From contig CACBGU010000001.1 of the NCBI GenBank assembly GCA_902538885.1, forward strand, positions 1 to 64,000: a stretch of 64,000 nucleotides of DNA, in the 5' to 3' direction. This document shows positions 1-12,051 of this stretch, piece by piece; the first letter of the stretch is position 1; every line of letters starts with the position of its first letter. The translations under genes and the position numbers were made by a program. Under the pieces are notes generated by a model. It did not search any database. It was not told where the DNA came from and worked only from the letters and a program-made list of their open reading frames with translations. The DNA comes from an uncultured Pelagibacteraceae bacterium (GTDB taxonomy: Bacteria; Pseudomonadota; Alphaproteobacteria; Pelagibacterales; Pelagibacteraceae).

Positions 1-1242
1 ATAAAAATTTTTTAAACTTTTTTTATTCTTGATTATCAAATAATCATTTTTTTTTAAAAACAAATATACTGTTAGAATTAAAATTACTAATAACAAAGGT
101 GAAACAATCTCAATTATTTTAATAAAATGACCTCTAGCCCACGTACCAACCCAATTAAATGAAGAGGCATATTCCTTTAGATTTAATTGATTCCAATTTG
201 GATGATCAACAAAACCTTTTGCCCATATTTCAGTTAACCAAGCGGCATTAGCAGGTTTTGCTATGCCTTGTAATTCGTAAAATGAATTTGAAATACAAGT
301 AAATTCTACAGGATAAGCTAAGCAACTTGTGGTGATATAGTTTTTAATCAACCAAGAGATAATCATGACAGAAAAAACTAATATATATTTTGAAAAAAAT
401 ATATTTACATTTTTTAGTTTTAAAAAACTTATTAGCGGTAAAAAGACCAAAAATACAAAAACATAAGAAATTTTATGTAAAAACATAAACGCAGCAAAAG
501 GTAATGCTAGATTTATAAGCATTATATTAGTTTTTATGTTTTTTTTATTTATGTTTAAAATATTAATAAAAAAGTAAATTGAAACAAGCAAAGGAATTAA
601 GTCATTACCATGTTCTCGATATCGAGAAAATTTGATTAAAATAAAACTTAAAAATAAAATTTTTAATAAAAAAGTTAAGCTCATTTTTTTTTCATAAAAA
701 ATTTCTTTAGAAAAAAAATAAACAAAGCTAAGATAAATAATTATATTTATTGATGCTAAAGAAATTTGGTGCAAATAATCATTTGTCAATGCTGCCTGTA
801 CATACTGTAAAAAAGAAATATGACCAAATCTAAATTGAATATTAGCTATTGCAAAAATTATCTTATCAGATTTTAAATAAGATACGTATGGATGATGATA
901 CATATTTGTATCAATTGGATGTTCAGAATATCCAAATAAAATGAAACTAAAAATTATGATTATTAAAATTAATTCAATAAATTTTCTTTTTTGTATATTT
1001 GGGTAATTGTAAGCAAAGTTTAAAAATCCAAACGTAATTATAACAATTGAAAAATAATTATTTATTTTAAAAAAAAAATGAGAAATTAAAGTAATTAATC
1101 CAATAAAAGTATATCCAATTAATATATTAAAAAATATATCAACTTTATAATGTTTGTAAAAATTGTTGGATACTAACAAGCCATAAGAGTAAATGGTTGT
1201 AAAAATTAAGACGAAAGTTATAGTAGAGAATATCAATTGCAT
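1..1242 (-). CDS. polytopic membrane protein, partial (runs off left edge)
   Basis: Hand translation of the minus strand from ATG at 1242 gives an open frame to the window edge (MQLIFSTITFVLIFTTIYSYGLLVSNNFYKHYKVDIFF...), with many hydrophobic segments. Missing from the ORF track, probably because it has no stop in the window. Confidence 0.65.
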   Translation of the reverse strand, partial: MQLIFSTITFVLIFTTIYSYGLLVSNNFYKHYKVDIFFNILIGYTFIGLITLISHFFFKINNYFSIVIITFGFLNFAYNYPNIQKRKFIELILIIIIFSFILFGYSEHPIDTNMYHHPYVSYLKSDKIIFAIANIQFRFGHISFLQYVQAALTNDYLHQISLASINIIIYLSFVYFFSKEIFYEKKMSLTFLLKILFLSFILIKFSRYREHGNDLIPLLVSIYFFINILNINKKNIKTNIMLINLALPFAAFMFLHKISYVFVFLVFLPLISFLKLKNVNIFFSKYILVFSVMIISWLIKNYITTSCLAYPVEFTCISNSFYELQGIAKPANAAWLTEIWAKGFVDHPNWNQLNLKEYASSFNWVGTWARGHFIKIIEIVSPLLLVILILTVYLFLKKNDYLIIKNKKSLKNFY

Positions 1243-1282
1243 ATGTTAACTTTCATTATTTATTAAATATTACCATTCGTTT

Positions 1283-2002
1283 ATGAATAACGTTTATCTA
1301 ACTATTGTTATTCCCTGTTTTAATGAAAAAAAAACAATCTTAAAAGTCATAAATCAGATTAAAAGACTAAAAAATATAAAAAAACAAATAATTTTAGTTG
1401 ATGACTGTTCTTTTGATGGAACTAGAGAAATAATTGAGAAAAAAATAAAAAAAAAAGTTGATCAAATAATTTTTCATAATAGAAATAAAGGAAAAGGTGC
1501 TTCAATCATTAGTTCTCAGAAATATATTAAGGGCAATGTTATATTAATTCAAGATGCAGATTTAGAATATAATCCAAAAGATTATTATAAACTTTTGAAA
1601 CCTTTCAAGCAAAAAAACACTATAGCAGTTTATGGATCAAGAGTTCTAGGTAGAAAAAAAGTTAACTTGAGTTTCTATTCAAAAAATTTTACAAAGAGTT
1701 TTAGGATATTTGGAAATTATGTATTAACTAAATTATCTAATTTTATTAATAATCAATCTTTAACTGATGTACACACTTGTTACAAAGTTATTAGAAAAGA
1801 TATTTTTATGAAATTAAACATAAAAGAAAAAGGGTTTTCTTTTTGTCCTGAGGTTACAACGAAACTTGCTAATTTATCATATCCGATAGTGGAAGTTCCT
1901 ATCAGTTATAATGGGAGGGAAATCAAGGATGGAAAGAAAATAAGATTCAAAGATGCAATAATTGCTTTAATAACAATATATAAGTATAAATATTTTAAAT
2001 AA
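1283..2002 (+). CDS. family 2 glycosyltransferase
   Basis: N-terminal VIPCFNEKKTI, VDDCSFDGT and QDADLEYNP motifs typical of GT2 / dolichyl-phosphate sugar synthase-like enzymes. Confidence 0.85.
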   Translation: MNNVYLTIVIPCFNEKKTILKVINQIKRLKNIKKQIILVDDCSFDGTREIIEKKIKKKVDQIIFHNRNKGKGASIISSQKYIKGNVILIQDADLEYNPKDYYKLLKPFKQKNTIAVYGSRVLGRKKVNLSFYSKNFTKSFRIFGNYVLTKLSNFINNQSLTDVHTCYKVIRKDIFMKLNIKEKGFSFCPEVTTKLANLSYPIVEVPISYNGREIKDGKKIRFKDAIIALITIYKYKYFK

Positions 2003-2016
2003 TTTTAATTTTATTT

Positions 2017-2808
2017 CTATTCTCCTATATTTATTAAAGTTCCTTTGTCTCTTGCTTTGTCGAAAGAGTAATAAAATACAAATATAGACAAAATTAAATA
2101 GAACCCGTTTAGATAGATTGCATTAATGATATTTTCATAATTTACCATTCCATTGACCAAGATATTTCTAGTCTCTTCAAAAATATAAACTAATGGAAGT
2201 GCGAAAGCGATTGATTGGAAGATTCCGGGTAGTGTTTCAACTGGATAGTAAATACAGCCAAAAGGTGCTAATAAAAACATGGTAGACCATGCAATATTCT
2301 CAAAAGATGGTCCAAATCTTAACAATCCTGCTGAAACAAATAGACCAAGTGTTATTCCGAATAAATACAGACTCAAGAAAAGAAATGCTAAAGGAAGACC
2401 AAGTTTTAGCAAAGATATACCAAACAATGGAGAAGTTAATAGTATAGCTGGGATTAAACCAATTAATGCTCTTATTAAAGCAGTAAAAACTAGAGAGACA
2501 ATTATTTCACTAATTTTCATTGGTGCAATAAATAAGTTTGTAAAATTTCTGCTCCAAATTTCCTCCAAAAATAACATATTAAAGCCAATACTTGTTCTAA
2601 ATAAAAAATCATAAAGAATCGCACATGAAAGAATAACCCCTACTGCACCACTGTAATAAGAGCTATGAGTTGCAAAAAAATTAGAAATAAATCCCCAAAG
2701 AGTAATTTGAATTGAAGGCCAATAAATTAAATCTAATATTCTTGGAAAAGATCTAGTTATTAAATAAAAGTGTCTTAAAAAAAGACCATATATTCTAATT
2801 AAATTCAT
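2017..2808 (-). CDS. ABC-2 type transporter permease
   Basis: Multiple TM segments; adjacent to ABC ATPase in the same orientation. Confidence 0.8.
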   Translation of the reverse strand: MNLIRIYGLFLRHFYLITRSFPRILDLIYWPSIQITLWGFISNFFATHSSYYSGAVGVILSCAILYDFLFRTSIGFNMLFLEEIWSRNFTNLFIAPMKISEIIVSLVFTALIRALIGLIPAILLTSPLFGISLLKLGLPLAFLFLSLYLFGITLGLFVSAGLLRFGPSFENIAWSTMFLLAPFGCIYYPVETLPGIFQSIAFALPLVYIFEETRNILVNGMVNYENIINAIYLNGFYLILSIFVFYYSFDKARDKGTLINIGE

Positions 2809-2810
2809 TT

Positions 2811-3533
2811 TTATTTTCTCGCAATTTCTAAAAATACTTCCTCTAAGTTTCTACTCCCATATTTTGATATTAACTCTTCGGGAGCTCCTCTATCCACTAT
2901 CAAACCATCTTTCATCATTAAAACAGAACTACATAATCTTTTTACTTCTTCCATATTGTGGGAGGCAAGCAAAACTGATATTTTTTTTTCCTTTTTGTAA
3001 TCTTCTAAAAAAGACCTTACAAAATCACCAGTTTCAGGGTCTAGTGAAGCAGTGGGTTCATCCAACAAAAGTACCGTTGGATCATTTATTAAAGCTTTAG
3101 CAAGACTTACCCTGTTTTTTTGTCCAGAAGAAAGTTCTCCAGTAATTTTGTTTAAAAGGTCTTTTAATCTTAGTTTATTTGCAAGGTGATCTATTCGGTC
3201 ATTTAAATTTTGAATATTATATAATTTTCCATAAACAATTAAATTTTGTTTAACTTTAAGTTTTTTTGGTAATTCAATATATGGTGAAATAAAATTCATT
3301 TTATGGAGAAGCGAGATTTTATTTTTTTCAATATTCTCTCCGTTGATTAAAACCTTACCGTTACTTGGTTTTAATAACCCTAAAATCATTCCAATAGTTG
3401 TAGTTTTTCCACATCCATTAGGTCCCAATAAACCAACCATTTCATTTTCATTAATTTTAAAATTTATATTAGACACCGCTTCTTTATCTTTATATTTTTT
3501 TGATAGATTGATTACTTCAATAGAATTTGTCAT
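2811..3533 (-). CDS. ABC transporter ATP-binding protein
   Basis: Walker A GPNGCGKTT, signature LSSGQKNR, Walker B VLLLDEP. Confidence 0.9.
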   Translation of the reverse strand: MTNSIEVINLSKKYKDKEAVSNINFKINENEMVGLLGPNGCGKTTTIGMILGLLKPSNGKVLINGENIEKNKISLLHKMNFISPYIELPKKLKVKQNLIVYGKLYNIQNLNDRIDHLANKLRLKDLLNKITGELSSGQKNRVSLAKALINDPTVLLLDEPTASLDPETGDFVRSFLEDYKKEKKISVLLASHNMEEVKRLCSSVLMMKDGLIVDRGAPEELISKYGSRNLEEVFLEIARK

Positions 3534-4465
3534 TAATATTTGGAGGCTCTCTTTAATCTATCGTTAATTGTTTTGCCAAGACCTTTGTTTGGAATCGTTT
3601 CAACTGCAATCTTTTTAAAACCATCGTTTTTAATTTTTCTTAAAGTTGAATATAAATTCTTTGCAGCTTCATCTATATTTTTCACTTTAGATAAATAATA
3701 ATAGTTTTTTAATTTTGATTTTCTTTTTTTTATTAATAAATAGGCCTCATTTTTTTTTGGTTTTTTAACATTGATTCTTAAAGGTATCCCAGGTGAGTAA
3801 TGCAACGGAAATAAACCAGGTGATAATTTTTTTTTTGAATTTGTATTAATTAATAATTTTTTTTTTAAAACATTTTCGATTTTTTTAGTATCTAGGCCCC
3901 CATATCTTAAAAGTGAGGGCTTTGCTAAAAGATTTAGTATTGTAGACTCAACTCCAATTTTACTTTTTCCTCCATTTAAAATATATTTTATTTTTGAACC
4001 AAATTCTTCTTTTACATCAGATGGTTTAACTGAACTTAATCTTGAGGATATATTCGCACTAGGTGCTGCTACTGGATAATCTAAATTTTTTAATAAATTT
4101 CTTAACAATTTATGTTTAGGGAAACGTACGGCAATACTTTTTTTATTATTAGTGACAAATTTTGATATTTTTGAGTTATTTTTTAATTTCAGAACATAAG
4201 TTATTGGACCTGGAGAAAATTTTTTGTAAAGTTTTACTAAATTATCATTTATATCACAGTCTTCTTTAAGTCTTTGAATATCATAATAATGGACAATTAG
4301 AGGATTGTTTAATGGTCTTTTTTTAAGACTAAATATTTTCTTAACTGCACTATTCGAGTAAGCGTTTGCAGCCAATCCATAAACAGTTTCTGTTGGAACC
4401 GCAACACAATGATTATTATCTAAATATTTTTTTGCTTTTTTGATATTTGATTGAATAGATTTCAT
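3533..4465 (-). CDS. L-threonylcarbamoyladenylate synthase (Sua5/YciO/YrdC family)
   Basis: PTETVYGLAANA, KKRPLNNPLIVH, APSANIS motifs plus C-terminal Sua5 domain. Confidence 0.9.
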   Translation of the reverse strand: MKSIQSNIKKAKKYLDNNHCVAVPTETVYGLAANAYSNSAVKKIFSLKKRPLNNPLIVHYYDIQRLKEDCDINDNLVKLYKKFSPGPITYVLKLKNNSKISKFVTNNKKSIAVRFPKHKLLRNLLKNLDYPVAAPSANISSRLSSVKPSDVKEEFGSKIKYILNGGKSKIGVESTILNLLAKPSLLRYGGLDTKKIENVLKKKLLINTNSKKKLSPGLFPLHYSPGIPLRINVKKPKKNEAYLLIKKRKSKLKNYYYLSKVKNIDEAAKNLYSTLRKIKNDGFKKIAVETIPNKGLGKTINDRLKRASKY

Positions 4466-4482
4466 GTATTAATAATTATTAT

Positions 4483-4734
4483 ATGAAAGATAAAATATTA
4501 CCACTTGATTATGATCAGTATTCAGTTGAAGAGCTTACAGAAAAAGCAAATAAGATTATAGAGTCTCTAGAGAAGGAAAATGATTTAAACAATTCAGTTG
4601 ACAGTTATCAAGAACTTCTAAAATTAAATAATATTATTGAAAAGAAATTTCATAAAAATTTTAAATCTATTGGGGAAGAGACAAATAAAAAGATTAAAGA
4701 GATAACTAAAAAAAATGAAAAAACAGCTCAATAA
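4483..4734 (+). CDS. xseB: exodeoxyribonuclease VII small subunit
   Basis: Small acidic protein directly upstream of ispA and dxs, the conserved xseB-ispA-dxs order. Confidence 0.7.
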   Translation: MKDKILPLDYDQYSVEELTEKANKIIESLEKENDLNNSVDSYQELLKLNNIIEKKFHKNFKSIGEETNKKIKEITKKNEKTAQ

Positions 4735-5587
4735 AATAGCTAAGGATACAAATATATTCCTTAAAAAATATATTAATTCACAGAAATATTCTCAGCTAAT
4801 GTCACCCATGAAGTATGGTTTGTTTCCAGGTGGAAAAAAAATAAGATCTAAAATCTTAATCGACTTAGGGTCATTATTTTCAATAGATTATAAAACATTA
4901 ATAATAGTTGGGTCAGCTGTTGAATGTATTCATGCTTATTCTCTTATTCATGATGATCTACCCTGCATGGATGATGATGATATAAGAAGAGGAAAACCTT
5001 CAGCTCACATTAAATTTGGTGAGTCTACAGCAGTTCTAGCAGGAAATTCATTACTGACTTTAGCTTTTGAAATTTTATCAAGTCCTAAATTGAAATTAAA
5101 TGAAAAGATAAAGATTAACCTAATCAAAAAATTATCACAATGTTCAGGACATTTAGGAATAGCTGGTGGGCAATATTTAGATTTAAGTTATGAGAGAAAG
5201 AAAATATCAAGGAATAAAATATTAGAAATGGAAATAAAAAAAACTGGAATGTTATTTAGTTTTTGTTGTGCAGCTCCAGCAATAATTAAGAAAAAAACAA
5301 TCCAAGAAATTAAATTTTTTGAAAATATTGGATCCAAAATTGGTCTATTATTCCAAATAGCTGATGATTTAATTGATCTGAAAAGTAATTCTAAGGAAGC
5401 TGGGAAAAAAACAGGAAAAGATCAAAAAAAAGGCAAGGCAACACTTATAAACTTAATAGGCTATGATGACTCACTTAAGTATTGTGATAAGATAATAAAA
5501 GATATTAATAAGAATTTAAGAAAATATGGTTCAAGATCTGAAAAAATAAATGAAACATTAGGCTATATATTGAATAGAAAAAAATGA
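4715..5587 (+). CDS. ispA: polyprenyl (farnesyl) diphosphate synthase
   Basis: [17 protein letters not shown] and QIADDLID aspartate-rich motifs. Confidence 0.9.
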   Translation: MKKQLNKIAKDTNIFLKKYINSQKYSQLMSPMKYGLFPGGKKIRSKILIDLGSLFSIDYKTLIIVGSAVECIHAYSLIHDDLPCMDDDDIRRGKPSAHIKFGESTAVLAGNSLLTLAFEILSSPKLKLNEKIKINLIKKLSQCSGHLGIAGGQYLDLSYERKKISRNKILEMEIKKTGMLFSFCCAAPAIIKKKTIQEIKFFENIGSKIGLLFQIADDLIDLKSNSKEAGKKTGKDQKKGKATLINLIGYDDSLKYCDKIIKDINKNLRKYGSRSEKINETLGYILNRKK

Positions 5588-7500
5588 AAAAAAATTACCA
5601 ATTTTTAAATAATATCAACTTTCCATCTGATTTAAGAAAAGTTTCTGAAAATAATTTACAAAAAGTAGCAGATGAGGTGAGGGAGGAAATGATAAGTGCT
5701 GTTTCAGAAACAGGAGGTCACCTTGGTGCTGGTTTGGGAGTTGTTGAATTGACAGTTGCACTTCATTATGTTTTTGACACACCAAATGATAAATTAATAT
5801 GGGATGTTGGTCATCAATCTTACCCTCATAAAATTTTAACCGGAAGAAAAGATAAGATTAGAACCTTACGACAGGGTGATGGTTTATCAGGTTTTACAAA
5901 AAGATCTGAAAGTGAGTATGACCCATTTGGAGCAGCCCATAGTTCAACATCTATTTCATCAGCATTAGGAATTGCTGAGGCAAATAAATTAGAAAATAAA
6001 TCTTCCAATGTAATAGCCGTCATAGGTGATGGAGCAATCAGTGCAGGTATGGCTTACGAAGCTATGAATAACGCTGGAGCATCTAAGACAAAAATGATTG
6101 TTATTTTAAATGATAACGACATGTCAATTGCAAAACCAGTTGGAGCAATGAGAACTTACTTGGCAAAATTATTTACCGGTAAAATATATTTTAGTCTTAG
6201 GGAAACTTTAAAATTAATTACATCTGCATTTTCAAAAAGATTTAGTGCGAAAGCAGGAAAAGCAGAGGATTTTTTCCGTTCAGCAGTTACTGGAGGTACA
6301 TTATTTAGTTCACTTGGTTTTTATTATGCAGGTCCTATAGATGGTCATGATTTATCAAGCCTAGTTCCAATTTTAAAAAACGCAAAAGAATCAAGACATG
6401 AGGGTCCCATAATGATTCATATCAAAACTCAAAAAGGAAAAGGTTACTCTTATGCAGAAAAAGCAAATGATCATTATCATGGAGTGTCAAAATTTAATGT
6501 TGAGACTGGCGAACAAGTAAAAAGCAAATCAAACCTTCCAGCTTATACAAAAGTATTTGCAAACACGTTAGTTAAACATGCTAAAAAAGATAGCAAAATA
6601 GTAGGAATAACAGCAGCAATGCCTGGAGGGACTGGCATGGATATTTTTGGCAAGGAGTTTCCAAATAGAATGTTTGATGTTGGAATAGCGGAACAACATG
6701 CTGTAACTTTTGCAGCCGGTCTAGCAACCGAAGGATACAAACCATATGCTGCAATTTATTCTACATTTTTACAGAGAGCATATGACCAAGTTGTACACGA
6801 TGTTGCCATCCAAAGTTTACCAGTTAGATTTGCGATAGATAGAGCAGGATTAGTTGGTGCTGATGGATCAACACATGCTGGTTCATTTGATATAACTTAC
6901 TTATCAACTTTACCAAACTTTGTAGTGATGGCGGCAAGTGATGAAGCTGAACTGGTTAAAATGATTAATACTTCAGTAGATATAAATGACAGACCTTCTG
7001 CAATTAGATATCCAAGAGGAACTGGAGTAGGTGTTGATCTTCCATCAATAGATGAAAAAATTGAAATTGGCAAAGGGAGAGTCGTTCAACAAGGAAAACA
7101 AGTTTGTATATTAAACCTTGGAACTCGACTTGAAGAGTGTAAGTTAGTGGTAGAGGAATTAAAAGTAAAAGGAATTTCAACAACTTTGATAGACGCCAGA
7201 TTTGTTAAGCCTTTAGACGAAGAACTTATACTAAAATCTGCTAAGGAACATGAACTTATGATAACTGTTGAAGAAGGATCAATAGGTGGTTTCGGTTCTC
7301 ATGTTAAAAATTTATTAGCTGAAAGAGGAGTATTTGATAAAGGTTTAAAATTTAGATCAATGACTTTACCAGATGAATTTATTGAACAAGATGATCCAAA
7401 AAAAATGTATGACAAAGCTGGATTAAATAGTTCTCAAATTTTTAAGAAAATTTCTGATATTTTGTTTCAAAAGGAGACAATAAGAGTTGTGAAAAATTAA
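5584..7500 (+). CDS. dxs: 1-deoxy-D-xylulose-5-phosphate synthase
   Basis: Full-length; [49 protein letters not shown]. Confidence 0.97.
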   Translation: MKKNYQFLNNINFPSDLRKVSENNLQKVADEVREEMISAVSETGGHLGAGLGVVELTVALHYVFDTPNDKLIWDVGHQSYPHKILTGRKDKIRTLRQGDGLSGFTKRSESEYDPFGAAHSSTSISSALGIAEANKLENKSSNVIAVIGDGAISAGMAYEAMNNAGASKTKMIVILNDNDMSIAKPVGAMRTYLAKLFTGKIYFSLRETLKLITSAFSKRFSAKAGKAEDFFRSAVTGGTLFSSLGFYYAGPIDGHDLSSLVPILKNAKESRHEGPIMIHIKTQKGKGYSYAEKANDHYHGVSKFNVETGEQVKSKSNLPAYTKVFANTLVKHAKKDSKIVGITAAMPGGTGMDIFGKEFPNRMFDVGIAEQHAVTFAAGLATEGYKPYAAIYSTFLQRAYDQVVHDVAIQSLPVRFAIDRAGLVGADGSTHAGSFDITYLSTLPNFVVMAASDEAELVKMINTSVDINDRPSAIRYPRGTGVGVDLPSIDEKIEIGKGRVVQQGKQVCILNLGTRLEECKLVVEELKVKGISTTLIDARFVKPLDEELILKSAKEHELMITVEEGSIGGFGSHVKNLLAERGVFDKGLKFRSMTLPDEFIEQDDPKKMYDKAGLNSSQIFKKISDILFQKETIRVVKN

Positions 7501-7506
7501 CTTAAA

Positions 7507-8589
7507 CTAACTACACTGGGCTTTATTCATTAAGTAGTGGTCAAGTAAAACACAGTTCATCATAGACTCACCAATTGGTACAGCTCTAATTCCTACACAA
7601 GGATCGTGTCTACCTTTAACAGATATTGAAGTATTTTTCCCAAATTTATTTATAGTTTTTCTACTAGTTAAAATTGACGATGTTGGTTTGACAGCAAAAG
7701 ATGCAATAATTTCTTGGCCCGTAGAAATTCCACCAAGAATTCCACCAGCGTTATTTGAATTGAATTTTAATTTATTTCCTTTTGAAGAAATTTCATCTGA
7801 ATTTTGTTCTCCACTTAATTGTGCTGAGTTCATTCCTGCTCCAATATTTACACCTTTAACTGCATTAATACTCATTAGACCTGAAGCTATGTCAGTATCC
7901 AATTTTGAATAAATTGGAGCACCTAAACCAACTGGGATACCTCTTGCTCTTATTTCAATCACGGCTCCGCATGAGGATCCTGATTTTCTTACACCAAGTA
8001 AATATTTTTCCCATAATTTAATCATTGATTTATCTGGACAAAAAAATGGATTTTTTGAAATTACTTTATCGTTCCATTTATTTGTATCACATCCAAGAAT
8101 TCCTAGCTGAGTTACAGCACCAATTACTTTAAATTTTTTACCTAATTTTTTTTGAAGTACAACTTTTGCTATTGCACCGGCTGCAACTCTTGCTGCAGTT
8201 TCTCTAGCAGAAGATCTACCACCACCTCTATAGTCTCTAATTCCATATTTTTTAAAATAAGTAAAATCTGCATGACCTGGTCTGAACTTATCTTTAATAT
8301 TACTATAATCTTTGGATCTCATATCTTTGTTGTAGATTATGAGAGAAATAGGTGTTCCTGTAGTTTTACCCTCAAATACTCCTGACAATATTTGAACTTT
8401 GTCATCCTCTTTTCTCTGAGTTGTAAATTTAGATTGTCCTGGTTTTCTTTTGTCTAATTCTATTTGAATATCTCGCTCTTTAAGATTTATGTTTGGAGGA
8501 CAACCATCAACAATACAACCAATTGCAGGTCCATGAGACTCTCCCCAAGTTGTGAAACGAAATAGCTTTCCAAAAGTATTAAATGACAT
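7507..8589 (-). CDS. aroC: chorismate synthase
   Basis: [58 protein letters not shown]. Confidence 0.97.
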   Translation of the reverse strand: MSFNTFGKLFRFTTWGESHGPAIGCIVDGCPPNINLKERDIQIELDKRKPGQSKFTTQRKEDDKVQILSGVFEGKTTGTPISLIIYNKDMRSKDYSNIKDKFRPGHADFTYFKKYGIRDYRGGGRSSARETAARVAAGAIAKVVLQKKLGKKFKVIGAVTQLGILGCDTNKWNDKVISKNPFFCPDKSMIKLWEKYLLGVRKSGSSCGAVIEIRARGIPVGLGAPIYSKLDTDIASGLMSINAVKGVNIGAGMNSAQLSGEQNSDEISSKGNKLKFNSNNAGGILGGISTGQEIIASFAVKPTSSILTSRKTINKFGKNTSISVKGRHDPCVGIRAVPIGESMMNCVLLDHYLMNKAQCS

Positions 8590-8622
8590 TATTTATATTA
8601 TATAGATTATTTTGTTTAAATT

Positions 8623-9249
8623 ATGAATCAAAAAAACTCTTTAGGTCTTAATAGTTGTTTTCTTGATATAGATGATCCAATTCATTTATTTCATGAATGG
8701 ATGGAGGAAGCAAAAAAAACTGAACCAAATGATCCAAACGCTGTTGCTTTGGCCACATCAGATAAAAACAACATTCCTTCAGTTAGAATGGTTTTACTTA
8801 AAGATTTCAACAAAGATGGATTTGTATTTTATACAAATTTAAATAGTCAAAAGGGAAATGAATTAAAAGAAAATCCGTATGCTGCGATGTGTTTCCATTG
8901 GAAAAGTCTCCTAAGACAAATAAGAATTAATGGAAAAGTTTCATTAGTTTCTGATCAGGTTGCAGATGAATATTATTCATCTAGAGCGTATGAAAGCCGG
9001 ATAGGTGCATGGGCTTCTAAGCAAAGTGAAGAATTAAATTCGCGAGAACAATTATTAAAATCTATACAAGATTACAAAAAAAAATATAGCAACAAATCAG
9101 ATGTACCAAGACCAAGTCACTGGTCTGGATGGGTTTTATCTCCAGATAGTATTGAATTTTGGCTAGATGGTGAGAACAGAATCCACGAAAGATTAAAATA
9201 CAATAGAGATAACTCTGGGAAGTGGATAAAGTCTTTATTAAGTCCTTAA
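8623..9249 (+). CDS. pdxH: pyridoxamine 5'-phosphate oxidase
   Basis: PSVRMVLLKDF, FYTNLNSQKG, SHWSGWVLSPDSIEFW motifs. Confidence 0.93.
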   Translation: MNQKNSLGLNSCFLDIDDPIHLFHEWMEEAKKTEPNDPNAVALATSDKNNIPSVRMVLLKDFNKDGFVFYTNLNSQKGNELKENPYAAMCFHWKSLLRQIRINGKVSLVSDQVADEYYSSRAYESRIGAWASKQSEELNSREQLLKSIQDYKKKYSNKSDVPRPSHWSGWVLSPDSIEFWLDGENRIHERLKYNRDNSGKWIKSLLSP

Positions 9250-10259
9250 AAATTTCTTGATAAACTAAATGATGTTAATCTTTTAAGAATATTTTTTTCT
9301 TCAGAGTCTTTAAATACACTTAGAGAGTTTGAGGCTAAACTTATATAGTGCTGAGCTTTTTGATAGCATTCTTGAATTATTTTATACTTATTTATAAGAG
9401 CAATAATTTCATTAAAGTCATCTTTTGTTCTTAACTCTTTTTTAAACATATTCGATAAAATTTTCTTTTCATCATTTCCTAATTTTTGAAAAAGTAAAAT
9501 TATTGGTAAGGTAATTTTTCCTTCAAAAAAATCTTGACCAATTTTTTTACCAAATAGTTTGAGCTCAGCATTATAGTCGAGTGTGTCGTCTGCTATTTGA
9601 AAAGTTAATCCCAAGTTTCTTCCATAAAATTCTAATGCTTCTCTTTCTTTATTTTCTGCATCAGATAAAATAGCACCAACTTTAGTTGCTGCTGCAAATA
9701 ACTCAGCAGTTTTAGCTGTGATTATTTTTAAATATGTTTCTTCCAGCATATCAACTTCACCTTTGTGTTGAAGTTGTAGAACTTCTCCTTGAGCAATTTT
9801 AGATGAAGTAGACGATAATAATTTTAAAACTTCTAGGTTTCCGTCTTCTACCATCATTTCAAAACATCTACTCAATAGATAATCTCCTATTAAAACTGAC
9901 GAATGATTATCCCAAACTTTGTTTAAAGTTTCTTTACCTCTTCTAACAGTGCCTTCATCAATTACATCATCATGCATCAGCGTTGCGCTGTGAATTAATT
10001 CAACACACGCAGCTAAATTTATATCTCTAGAGCCTTTAGAGTAACCACATAATTTTGCACTACCCAATGTTAGTAAAGCTCTTAGTCTTTTTCCTCCGGT
10101 TTCTATGTGATAATCCGTCATTTTTTGAACCAGCTGTACGTCACTAGATAATTTTGATTTTATTTTTTCTTCGGTTAAAACTAGTTTTTCTTCAACCGAG
10201 TCTTTAAGCTGAAAATATGAATCATTTATCTGATTTTTAAGCTGTACAACTGTTCCCAT
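9246..10259 (-). CDS. ispB: octaprenyl/polyprenyl diphosphate synthase
   Basis: GGKRLRALLTL, LMHDDVIDEGTVRRG, QIADDTLDY. Confidence 0.88.
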   Translation of the reverse strand: MGTVVQLKNQINDSYFQLKDSVEEKLVLTEEKIKSKLSSDVQLVQKMTDYHIETGGKRLRALLTLGSAKLCGYSKGSRDINLAACVELIHSATLMHDDVIDEGTVRRGKETLNKVWDNHSSVLIGDYLLSRCFEMMVEDGNLEVLKLLSSTSSKIAQGEVLQLQHKGEVDMLEETYLKIITAKTAELFAAATKVGAILSDAENKEREALEFYGRNLGLTFQIADDTLDYNAELKLFGKKIGQDFFEGKITLPIILLFQKLGNDEKKILSNMFKKELRTKDDFNEIIALINKYKIIQECYQKAQHYISLASNSLSVFKDSEEKNILKRLTSFSLSRNF

Positions 10260-10373
10260 AAGATTTTTAAATTAGTATAATTTGTTTATATATATTACTT
10301 ATCAATTGACGCACCAGTTTCTTCAATTATAAGTAGTCTTTATATTCAATAAATAATTCTATAAGACTTACCT

Positions 10374-11180
10374 ATGTTCTCTTTTTTTAAAAAGAAAAAA
10401 ATTATTGCTCACTTAAAATTAAGTGGGGTTATTGGTAATGCAGGAAAATTTAAACAAGGTATTGATTTTGCAGGTCAAGAAGAACTAATTAAAAAGGCTT
10501 TTTCTCTGAAAAAAGGGGCATGTGTTGCTATATCAATCAATTCTCCAGGAGGATCACCAGTCCAATCTCATTTAATCTACAGTTTTATTAGACAACAAGC
10601 AAAAAAACACAAAAAAAAAGTTATTGTATTCGCTGAAGACGTAGCAGCTTCCGGAGGTTATTTGATTTCTTGTGCTGGGGATGAAATTTATGCAAATTCA
10701 AGTTCAATAATTGGATCCATAGGAGTGATATATTCTTCTTTTGGATTTACAGAGTTAATAAAAAAAATTGGGGTTGAAAGAAGAGTTCATACTGCTGGCA
10801 AAAACAAAAGCACACTTGATCCATTTTTAGAGGAAAAAAACGAGGATATTGAAAGATTAAAAAATATTCAATTGGATCTTCATAAAGACTTTATAGATGT
10901 TGTTGAAAAAAGTAGAGGATCAAAATTAAATAAATCTGATGTAGAACTTTTTTCAGGTGAGTTTTGGTCAGGCAGTAAAGCAAAAAATTTAGGATTAATT
11001 GACGGAATAGGTAACGCACATGAAATATTAAGGGATAAATTTGGTGAAGATGTAATAATTAAAAAATTTGAAAAATCAAAAGGATGGTTAAGTCAAAAAC
11101 TTTCTTCATCCAGCAATCAAGTAGATCAAATAGCAAGTATTTTAGATGAAAGATCAATTTGGCAAAGATATGGTTTCTAA
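10374..11180 (+). CDS. S49 family peptidase (SppA-like)
   Basis: [13 protein letters not shown] and [29 protein letters not shown] motifs. Confidence 0.88.
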   Translation: MFSFFKKKKIIAHLKLSGVIGNAGKFKQGIDFAGQEELIKKAFSLKKGACVAISINSPGGSPVQSHLIYSFIRQQAKKHKKKVIVFAEDVAASGGYLISCAGDEIYANSSSIIGSIGVIYSSFGFTELIKKIGVERRVHTAGKNKSTLDPFLEEKNEDIERLKNIQLDLHKDFIDVVEKSRGSKLNKSDVELFSGEFWSGSKAKNLGLIDGIGNAHEILRDKFGEDVIIKKFEKSKGWLSQKLSSSSNQVDQIASILDERSIWQRYGF

Positions 11181-12051
11181 AGCAAAAAAAGAAAAAAAAA
11201 AAATTCAAACATTCCAAGATACAATTTTAAATCTTCAGAAATTTTGGAGTAAAAAAGGATGCATTATTTTGCAGCCTTATGATATGGAGGTTGGTGCAGG
11301 AACTTTCCATCCAGCTACTACCTTAAGATCACTTGGAAATAAACCATGGAAAGCAGCTTACGTACAACCATCAAGAAGACCTACAGATGGAAGATATGGA
11401 GACAATCCAAACAGGTTACAACACTATTATCAATTTCAAGTTTTAATTAAACCTTCCCCTGAAAATATAAAAAAACTTTATCTAAATAGTTTATCTACTA
11501 TAGGAATAGATCATAATGATCATGATATAAGGTTTGTTGAAGACGATTGGGAAAGTCCAACATTAGGTGCAGCAGGATTGGGATGGGAAGTATGGTGTGA
11601 TGGAATGGAAATTACTCAATTCACCTATTTTCAACAAATGGCTGGATTTGATTGTAAACCTGTATCAGTTGAAATCACCTATGGATTAGAAAGAATTTGT
11701 ATGTTCACCCAAAAAGAAAAAAATGTTTATGATTTATTGTGGAATGATGAAGGTGTAAAATATCATGAAGTTTTTCATCAAGCGGAAAAAGAATTTTCAG
11801 CATACAATTTTGAACATGCGAATGTAGAAACACTTTTGAAAATGTTTGAAATGCACGAGTCCGAGGCAAAAGATTTAGTAGAAAAAAAAGTTTCTTTACC
11901 AGCATATGATCAATGTTTAAAAGCCAGTCATGTGTTTAATATTTTAGATGCAAGAGGTGCAATCAGTGTTGCACAAAGAGCAGGTTATATTGCTAGAATA
12001 AGAGATATTACAAAATCTGCAGCAGGCGTTTGGTTAGATAGTCAGAAATAA
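11146..12051 (+). CDS. glyQ: glycyl-tRNA synthetase alpha subunit
   Basis: [27 protein letters not shown] motif; an alternative start (MVSKAKKE) lies at 11170. Confidence 0.95.
   Translation: MKDQFGKDMVSKAKKEKKKIQTFQDTILNLQKFWSKKGCIILQPYDMEVGAGTFHPATTLRSLGNKPWKAAYVQPSRRPTDGRYGDNPNRLQHYYQFQVLIKPSPENIKKLYLNSLSTIGIDHNDHDIRFVEDDWESPTLGAAGLGWEVWCDGMEITQFTYFQQMAGFDCKPVSVEITYGLERICMFTQKEKNVYDLLWNDEGVKYHEVFHQAEKEFSAYNFEHANVETLLKMFEMHESEAKDLVEKKVSLPAYDQCLKASHVFNILDARGAISVAQRAGYIARIRDITKSAAGVWLDSQK

Noticed and set aside
2279-2614. 111-aa + strand ORF antisense to the ABC permease
   Set aside because: Shadow ORF opposite a well-supported permease; composition not protein-like.
10260-10373. 114-nt intergenic gap between ispB and the S49 peptidase gene considered as an RNA gene
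   Set aside because: AT-rich with no convincing stem or conserved core visible; more likely divergent promoters.
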